Shown: positions 56,447-64,000 of the stretch, piece by piece | Position numbering within the stretch: the first letter of the stretch is position 1 | Layout: each line of letters opens with the position of its first letter | Assembly: GCA_002633005.1 (NCBI GenBank) | Contig: NMRA01000143.1 | Span: forward strand, 67,402-131,401 | Direction: 5' to 3' | From: Phoronis australis | Lineage: Eukaryota; Phoronida; Phoronidae | Length of the DNA stretch: 64,000 nucleotides | Translations under genes and position numbers: made by a program | The notes under the pieces: generated by a model | What the model was told of the DNA's origin: nothing | The model's database searches: none | What the model saw: the letters and a program-made list of their open reading frames with translations, nothing else

Positions 56447-58899
56447 CCGATGTGGGTAAAAAGTGGTAAGATAAAATCTGACACGAAATCAGTGTCATTA
56501 AAAACTACAGTCTTCCTTGAGTGAACTAAATTATTTAACGGTGTTGGAAAAAATGGCGTTCTACCGTTATTCTGCTGCTAAAGTTCTGGAGCGATCTTTA
56601 GCGACGGCTTTCGGCGCCATGAAATATTGCGTCACCTATTGGCCAGTTTCTTTTTTCTCCGATTCTTCAATCAGTTGTTCTTCTTTCACGAGGTTGCGTA
56701 CACGTTCAACAAATTATCGGAACTGGTTTCACTTCATTATAAGTTTTTAGAATTTTGATACAGAAAAACCGAATTTCAGAAGAAATTTTGCTGCTGCCAA
56801 GCTATCATCATCTCCCGAGAGATGTCGCAAAAATTTAGGACATGGCGCGTGCGGGTGACACGAGCGTACTGTTTTCAAACCGACGACATTCCTTTCATTG
56901 TTAGAAAAGACGTTTATTGCATTGTTTTTCACTTAAACGGCTGTAACGAGCAAGGTGAGTGTCGGTTGATTCCCACATTTTACATGCACCCGCCGGTCTT
57001 TAGCTTTACATGTTGATACAAGCTTCACGGCGAGGTAACGAGCAGAACTACCCTGGCTGTGTACAATTTCGGGGACTACGGAAGAAATACACACAGTGGT
57101 ACCTAGCTGTATTTTGACGACAGTCTCCACACAGCTAGCTGCCTGGCTATAAAATGTAACCTGCACAGTTTCAAATCCAGACGAAAGGAGTTTCCAGAAC
57201 TAGGTAACAAGTTTTTATTGTTAAAACTTTCTTGCAATCTTTTGTTGGCGCTCACAGGTCATAAACCAATTTGTATCCAGCACTACAGCAAACACGCTTT
57301 CCTTGGTAAGCACAACAGAAACAATGGCATCGTATTTTGGCTAACATTTATCGCATTTCTTCGGGTCACAATAACACATTTTTACGTAGAATTCTATTTC
57401 GGAAGCCAATTTGATAGTTTGATTATTTCAGCTAGTGTTTTATTGCCTTGGAGTCGTCGGTAATGCAGTAATTGCCCTGCTCCCTCCAAAAGGAGACATA
57501 CCAAAGTTTCTCATGGTGACGGGTTCTGTCTAACACCTTAGTTGCGAATTTCTTAAAGACATTGTGGTGGAAGTAAATAAAAGCACGCATTTATTTGAGG
57601 ATAGATTGAAAGATTTTTACCATTTCAACAACAAAAGATCGCCTTTGGGAAGGCCGAGCCTATAGTTTAAAACAGTGTAGGCATAGTCCAGTATTTAAAC
57701 ATCACAAAAGCTGAATGAAATATAATTGTCCCTATGATGTCAAACCTGTCTGAAATAGTGGTGGTAACAACTGGTCAAACCGTGACGTGTATACGTAACA
57801 ATGGGAGGCCTATCTGGGAAATAGAAAATATTTTGGCACTCTGAAAGGGCATGATCATTTTGCTGAAACCGACTCTCGGTCGATAGTTTAAAGGGCCGGG
57901 CAACAGTCCAAAAAAGTTGACTGCCGGCCTTTAGGATTACGGAAACATAGTACACTTTTAATATAAAATATCAATTAGAATTGCTATTTTGTCAATGTTC
58001 GTTAGTCCAAAGCACATATAATTAAATACTGAGAATGGACATTCTACTCTTAATGGACGTGAAGCCACGTGTCTCATGATACGCCATTTTTGGGGTTGCA
58101 GCTCTGCTGTCAACAACACACGTAGTTGTAGGCAAATAAGGGAATTTGGTTTATTAACCCTTTTGCTACCTCGCATAAAAGGAACATATTAAACATTGCT
58201 GACTTCGACGTTGGCCGTTTATGCTCCATACAATCCACTTTCAATGAAATCTAGTTCAAATCACTCAGTTAAATCCCCACGTTGTTCTAAGAACATAAAA
58301 TTGTTGCGTGTTTTGTATGTCCGTTACCATATTTTCTAATGACCCGCTGACCGCGGCCACAGCCGACTAGTCGCCAGTTCTCAAAAAATTGTCTGCCTCC
58401 AGAGTTCAACTTAACGCAATGTTTGAACTTAAACATCACCATGGAACCAGTCCCAGATCTTTGAAAAGGAATGTTTTCATCAAAAGTCAAAAATGATAAC
58501 ACGGTGGGTATCCTCACTTTTAAACGTGTAACAAATAAAAGATTGCAGCCTGAATTCAGTTCTTCGTGGCAAACTACAGAAGGATATTGCTATATACACA
58601 AACGATATCGTGCTTGCCGATAGTTCTGAAATTGACGCACGTCTAAACAAGATTTTAAATCTTAACCCCTCGTTTTCAAAAAAGTAGGCTTACTCTACAT
58701 CCACAGCTGTCAAGACGTTTCTCACAATGTCGTTAAGGCTGATCATAGGAACCCCTTTAAAATCCCTGGCTGTCCATTATGGGAAGCCCGGTGGAAACAT
58801 TGAACCATAAATGAGATGATTTTAAAATCTTTGATGACCATGATGTATTAGCACTTTGCTAAACATGTATTGTGTATATTGCACTGTGTCCTCAATAAA

Positions 58900-59050
58900 T
58901 AAATTCAATAATAAGGATAATGGTAAGTAATGATTATGATACATGATTATGAATATGATAATGATAGTGATAATCATGATAACGATAATGAGTAATAGTA
59001 GTGAAAGTAGTAATAGTGGTAATAGTAGTAATAGTAATGTAATAAAATGA
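58900..59050 (+). repeat. AT-rich microsatellite
   Basis: Irregular GATAATGAT and AGTAATAGT runs inside the 3.6-kb element. Confidence 0.75.
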
Positions 59051-59407
59051 TTATGGGTAGCCAAATTCATTCCCTGTCAGCCCGAAAGGCATTCCTATAG
59101 AAGAGGTATATGAAAAGTGCCGCCCAAAAGGGTGTTTTTCACCGCAAAAAATACTCTCCAAAATGGTGCCATTTTCGAGAAAATACTATCTAAAAGGGCA
59201 CCTTTCCTGTATTTCTGGAACAGAATTGTGCGAAAATGTGATTCTTTTACACAATTTTGCTCTTTAAATGGGTCGCTTTTTGCCGACCCCAATCTCTAAA
59301 AGGATAGGTATACAAAATTTTCGGGTGGCACCCCTCGTCCAAATATTCGAGTACACCCCGGCCGTGTCAGATACCTGTTGTTCGTGCTTTTAGTCATTTT
59401 CTTTGTT

Positions 59408-59600
59408 ATATGACGTTTGTTTCGTAAAATGTAACAATGGCACATTTCTCGTATGCGCATTTGACATAAAATGTAACAATTACGTAAAATGTAACATCAT
59501 GAAACATTTTAGGAGAGGCTTAGCAACGTAAAATGTAACAATGATGTAAAATGTAATAGCTGTTACATTTTACGAAAACGCTACATTTTACGGTGTATCA
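59408..59600 (-). repeat. Right terminal inverted repeat
   Basis: Reverse complement of the left repeat, slightly shorter, ending CATTTTACGGTGTATCA right before the right-hand GTGCTTG. Confidence 0.8.
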
Positions 59601-59795
59601 GTGCTTGTGTTTGAGCTCGTTTTCTTGTGTTGTTAAGGCGTTGCTATGGCTATCTGGACAGCATCATGTAGAATGACAGAAATCCGTTCTTGGAACGTCA
59701 CACTACGACTACCATCACGCAACTCATCTGAACCGAGTCACAACAAGACGAAGAAAGATTTCTTTAATAATGTAGACTATCACCCGAACAGTTTG

Positions 59796-60275
59796 AAAAT
59801 CCTATAGAAAGAATGGGACCAATAAGTTCTGAAAGGAGGACCAATATTCATGTTTAAGGAAATAAAACAAAATTGCTCTGTGGTCAAATGGAAGTTTGGT
59901 TCAAGCAACTTCAGAAAATTATCACTATCATCACCACCATCGTCATCATCATCACCACCATCATCATGACCAAAATCATCATTATCGCCACCACCACCAA
60001 TACCATCATTATCACCACCATCGTCATCATCTCCAATATTATCCCCCTCATCAACACCATCACCATCATTGTCATCATCATCACTATCAACATCATCACC
60101 GTTATTATCATCATCTTCTTTATCTTCATCATGACTGCCACTCTCCTCGCCTTCATCATCGTCGTCGTCGGTGTCATCATCTTCATCAATACGTTTGTTA
60201 TGCTTATGATCATTTTTAGTTTGTGTTGAAGAAGTTTATTTTACCACATACATCTCGTTAGTTGTACACCGCACA
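59796..60275 (-). pseudogene. Acidic-tail relic with FLKLLE motif, copy 2
   Basis: A single minus-strand frame without ATG is open over about 130 codons: RIDEDDDTDDDDDEGEESG, a long Asp/Gly run from CAT/ATC repeats, then DNFLKLLEPNFHLTTEQF. It shares flanks and ending with 36595-37020. It could be a terminal exon, but no acceptor fits well; more likely an old duplicate. Confidence 0.5.
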
Positions 60276-60351
60276 CGTGAGTCCAAGAAGCTACAGTACG
60301 TTCCCTGTTCAGAAAACAGGGCTCGCGTAGACGATAAAAGGTCACTCATTT

Positions 60352-60445
60352 TGACTAAGAGGGTGGTAGAGAGGGAGGGAGGGATCGAGGGAGGGAGGGA
60401 TCGAGGGAGGATGGGTGGGAGGGAGGGAGGCATCGAGGGAGGGAC
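60352..60445 (+). repeat. GGGA-rich minisatellite
   Basis: Repeats of GAGGGAGGGAGGGATC. At least four closely spaced GGG runs occur, a possible G-quadruplex on the plus strand. Confidence 0.8.
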
Positions 60446-60896
60446 TTTCATGTATATAGTAAAACAGAAGACCTGGGAAAGGTAATGGAAGAACCGCTGA
60501 TCGAGTTCACCTAAATATAAATATACATTAGTATAACAGAAAATTACAAATGTACTGGAAAATACAAAAATATAATATACACTGGGAAGATGAGTGAACA
60601 AAAGTGCCACAAAAACTGACGAGAAAAGGCCGATATTTTAAAAGTAAGCAGGCCCTGAAATGGCAAAAAACGTATTTCTTAAGAGTACATGTAAGTGCAG
60701 CAAACACTCTACGGTCATAGAAGATACCAAGACATTCGTTTTCTTTCTTATCGCTTGTAAATACATTGAACTACTACACCTTATATTTTATGATATTTGA
60801 CATTAAACAAATCTCGTGTAAGAGTGGTGCAATAGGGTTAGTGAACTATATATTGAGCGTGTCGGTCTCAATCATTTGGACTCACCTGACTTAGGC
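60446..60896. other. Upstream region of the transporter gene
   Basis: No exon recognised; AT-rich. It should contain the promoter and 5' untranslated region. TATATATTG is at about 60847, roughly 50 bases before the ATG. Confidence 0.4.
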
Positions 60897-61088
60897 ATGG
60901 CAATGTCAGACGTAACAGCGGAGGACGTAAATGGAAATGTTAACGTTAAAGCGAATCAAATATCCGACGGCGGAGGAGAGACGACAGACGATGTGGCAAC
61001 GGTTGCAGAGACGCTAGCGATCGACAACGAGTCTGACGGTTACCGGGTGCTTAAAACAATTTTGAGTTTTTTCGGTGCCTTTGCTGGG
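60897..61088 (+). CDS. Major facilitator transporter, exon 1
   Basis: The ATG at 60897 starts MAMSDVTAEDVNGNVN and an acidic cytosolic N-terminus of about 50 residues. The first membrane helix begins at RVLKTILSFFGAFAG, and the exon ends at a GTGGGT donor in phase 0. A more upstream in-frame TTG at 60876 is not a likely start. The gene should encode a 12-helix secondary transporter of the plasma or an internal membrane. The layout resembles MFSD4/NaGLT1-type sugar transporters, but too little is present for a firm subfamily or substrate. Confidence 0.7.
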
Positions 61089-61411
61089 GTGGGTATTAGA
61101 ACAACTGAATTACAAAAATGTTCATCTTTCTTTAATTTTGTTTTTTATTTACAATATCAATCCTCCTTTAAGCTTATGTCAATGACACGAGTGTACGCTT
61201 CTCGAAGGAAGTTATCAAAACACCTGTGACTTTTCAGATTTTTACAAACTGCCTGAGCGAAGACCTAGCTGCTTGAAATAATATAAAACTTCAACTGTTG
61301 GATTCATGACAAACCACTGGTTGGATGTCGTTTGATAATTCACATTATTTACTCAATTACCTACGTCAAGGCAGAAACAATCACTGGACGCTCACTTCCT
61401 TAATCTCACAG

Positions 61412-61492
61412 GGAATGGGGCATAAATTGCTCGGGACTGCCATGCTGGACATTCTCGAAAGAATGGATACCAACTACGAAGATCTATCTACG
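61412..61492 (+). CDS. Major facilitator transporter, exon 2
   Basis: 81 bases, acceptor TTAATCTCACAG, donor GTACGT, phase 0 in and out. It encodes GMGHKLLGTAMLDILERMDT and then NYEDLST: the end of helix 1 and the first external loop. The G..LLG..MLD.L pattern is what helix 1 of MFSD4-like transporters shows (LGP.LLDL). Confidence 0.75.
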
Positions 61493-63583
61493 GTACGTGA
61501 GTTTCCTTTTTCAGTTAGTTATCCAACAGGGTTGAGTTCCTCAGACGCAAGAATCTGGCAAAGGAAGTTAGTGTGATTACGAGCTAAGCTTGTAATACAT
61601 GGCGAAGTCTCGCGAAGTCATGTCTAATCCTACGTTTTCGCAGGGTTCTCGAGCCTACGCAATGTGGGCGTGTTCTAAACGGTCGCTACTCCAGGGAGCA
61701 TTGTTCGCTGCCACTAATTTTTTTTCTCAGGTGCTGGAAAGGGCGGGTTCGTACTTCAAGTTGTCGTTAAAAGAAACTAAGCCGAGACATGAACATGGCC
61801 AATGAATAGACATTAACAACTTTCCTATCTAGCGCTTCATCATAAAATAATCATTTGTAACCCTGGTAAGCCGTTAAAATTTTGGGATGCGTTTGAAAAT
61901 TCCTTCTAACTTCTGTTAAACCGGCAAGAGTGAACACACTTCAGGCGACTCACTCAACAACTATGGGACTATTGCACACCCAAAACCACTAACCTAAAAA
62001 ATGCAAGTGAAGAAAATTTTGTGCAGAAATGGTATCCCTCATCCTTTAGTGTGAGAAAAATACATAGAGGTCGTGATATCGGAAGTTTTTAAGATGGCAA
62101 ACAAAATGGCCAGCTTAAGCAGTCTTTTCTGTTTTCTGGCATGTTATTTCTTTTGTAACAGCTAAGAATGATAAAAAAGCATGCCATTGATTGAACACTT
62201 CTCTTAGGAGGTTATCAACTTAATTAGACCAAATGACCCCAATGTAAAACAAACCTGGCAGACAAAATGACAGATGAAATGGCAATTTGCTGTATACCTT
62301 TATTGAAAAAGGTAGTATTGATGTTTTTACATTAAGCAACTGAAAACATCTGAGGTTACAGTCAATAATGAAAACCAAACCAAGATGACTGACAAAATGG
62401 CTGCTAAGTCCCAAGACACTAATTTACGCTACATGTATGTACACGTACTCTGTACAATTGATACCTTTATAAGCTTTGAAACAGCAGAAAAAATTTTACA
62501 CCTAACTTTAATGGAAAATGGAACTATTTCATGTTTTTAGGGTACTTTAGCATTTATATACTACTGACTGATTTTTATTCTCTGTTTGTATAAATTTAAT
62601 GTATTCAATGAAATACATATGTATACTCATTTGCGGTTGGTTGCTATGGTAAGAATATTTCCAAGTAACCGTTACAAAGAAACGGGCCGTCATTTTGGCA
62701 CCTTTTGTTCAAAGTAATCAGTGATGCCCATTGGGCTCAGATTAATTTTCATTACTATTAATAAACGCCACACGATTGCGGTTACCATGGTTAGCAGGTT
62801 GTCTAGCAACTACTGTCAAAGGGCCTTTTTTCGCAAATTTCTCCTAAAATTACCATTACAATGTTTTCACAAGACTGACAAATTTATGTCACTGAACAGA
62901 AAACTTTTCAATACTGCATAAAGACAGTTTCCTAGTAAACGTTGCTAAGAAACTGTTCGGAATTTTGGCAACTCCTGCTAAAAGTGATCAGCATATCCTT
63001 AAATAACAATGCACCAAGCTCATGCTTTGTCACAACCTTTTTTCACATTTCACCATTTTGTACACCGCCTTGAAAAACAATGTTTACGCCATACAGGGAT
63101 GCAGAGAGGTACCATTTATGCAACAAAGCGTTGTCTTTCAATTTTGTCCGGGTCATCCTTAGAATGACTTGTCTAATTTTGGTCGAGTACAGAATCAGGA
63201 TTGTCTGAAATCAACAAAACATGGCGTTTGGTTTCCTTTTAAGAAGCTCTGTCACTTGCTCTTTTGGCCCTCTTCAACTTATCCTCAGAAATCTTTCCCG
63301 AACAATTAAGTAGTCGAATAAGACAGTTGTCTCCAATTTCGTATACGGAAATCGACGGAAGTAGGCAGGCTTTAACAACATAGAACAAATTGACAAAAGG
63401 TGACTGACGCTTGAGACGAGTTGATTGACAGCTCAACTTCAGCTTCAGGTTCGACATTGTGCGACACTGCTGAGTTGTATATGTACATTGCTGAACAATG
63501 GGGCATAAATCATACAACATCAAGGGTGTTAAACCAATCATAAAACAGGGTGCAGTCTATCTCGTGACGTTTGAATGTTACAG
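61493..63583 (+). other. Intron 2 of the transporter gene
   Basis: 2091 bases between GTACGT and TGTTACAG. Open frames inside are short and lack splice support. No repeat was recognised. Confidence 0.6.
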
Positions 63584-63794
63584 GCTATGGCAATGCGCCA
63601 CGTGTTCAGAATGCTCGGTTCCTTCGTTACTGGTTATCTCTTCGACAAGTTCCGTCGCCAGCGGGACCTGATAGTGGTGGTGATGGCATTTATCTTTGCT
63701 GCATCACTAATAGTCCAACTATGGGTTACCTCTACAGAGATGCTCGGTGTTTGTTACGCCATCTTTGGTTTTGCAACTGGCGGTCAAATGACTG
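63584..63794 (+). CDS. Major facilitator transporter, exon 3
   Basis: Phase 0 entry; donor GTAAGT leaves one base. It encodes helix 2 (MRHVFRMLGSFVTGYLFDKF), the motif-A-like loop G-Y-L-F-D-K-F-R-R-Q-R, helix 3 (LIVVVMAFIFAASLIVQLWV) and helix 4 (GVCYAIFGFATGGQMTG). The G-x3-D-(K/R)-x-x-R loop between helices 2 and 3 is the hallmark of the superfamily. Three exons agree in phase and in topology, making this the best-supported gene here. The remaining eight helices must lie beyond the window. Confidence 0.85.
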
Positions 63795-64000
63795 GTAAGT
63801 TGTTTACCTTTTCAGGATTACTGGATAGCAATCATCCCGATCAACACCCAAAGCAGTACGTAATGTACCAAGTTTAGTAGTTTATCATAGATACAAGTAG
63901 TTAGCATATATTCAGCATCAACTGCCAGCTTACCTAGCAAAAGGTGCACCTCACTTCCTTGTCTGGATTGCTCGACTGGCATCCCACAATTCTGTGCATA

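Larger units (their letters stand above)
55994..59600. mobile_element. 3.6-kb DNA element with long inverted repeats
   Basis: The ends are inverted copies over roughly 200-230 bases (55994-56227 and 59408-59600). The 7-base GTGCTTG directly abuts both ends (55987-55993 and 59601-59607), the expected target-site duplication. The 3.2-kb interior contains no recognised transposase; its open frames are under 85 codons and without motifs, so it is non-autonomous. It carries a 42-bp relative of the palindrome at 30891-30944 (at 56405-56446), an AT-rich microsatellite (58900-59050) and a short degenerate repeat (59085-59330). The superfamily is unknown: few known groups make 7-bp duplications. Confidence 0.75.

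Noticed and set aside
59873-60229. His-rich and Ile/Thr-rich plus-strand frames
   Set aside because: They are translations of a CAT/ATC microsatellite in other frames.
1-64000. Endogenous viral genes
   Set aside because: Apart from LTRs without internal genes and LINE fragments, no capsid, envelope or viral polymerase sequence was recognised.

Overview
This window reads as nuclear DNA from an invertebrate animal, probably marine. It is AT-rich, has spliced genes with GT-AG introns on both strands, low gene density, and is packed with decayed transposons, solo LTRs, minisatellites and microsatellites. There is no operon structure. The species cannot be named from sequence alone. No search could be run, so gene models rest on reading frames, splice signals and intron-phase agreement.

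Layout. 0-14 kb is mostly repeat: a short GC-rich element (276-596), copy A of a dispersed repeat carrying a tRNA-derived SINE-like insert, a solo LTR nested in a foldback-like minisatellite, a 140-bp triplicate and a non-LTR reverse transcriptase fragment. 14.6-21.8 kb is a long direct duplication joined by one N; a small three-exon minus-strand gene (20.8-22.2 kb) uses its right copy. 22.6-24.6 kb holds two LINE remnants. 27.0-31.0 kb holds a minus-strand gene built of phase-2/phase-2 exons, with several lesions. 31.8-33.2 kb holds three plus-strand exons of a DUF3987-like protein.

34-38 kb is tandem repeats plus a RING-finger gene whose acidic tail is coded by a microsatellite. 39.8-40.2 kb is a PHD-finger pseudogene. 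42.8-45.2 kb holds a homeodomain-like open frame and a five-exon gene that may be OTU-like. 46.4-47.0 kb has a small acidic gene facing a frame-broken THAP domain. 51.9-55.1 kb, after a 21-N gap, repeats sequence seen at 2.4-4.1 kb and 15-16 kb. 55.99-59.60 kb is a complete 3.6-kb inverted-repeat element with 7-bp flanking direct repeats. The window ends inside a major facilitator transporter gene (60.9 kb onward), its best-supported host gene.

The genes look unrelated to each other; no shared pathway is visible. The most useful points are the 3.6-kb inverted-repeat element, the phase-2 exon gene with a 54-bp palindrome inserted in its first exon, the probable false (haplotype) duplication around the N at 18981, and two solo LTRs with exact 5-bp target duplications.
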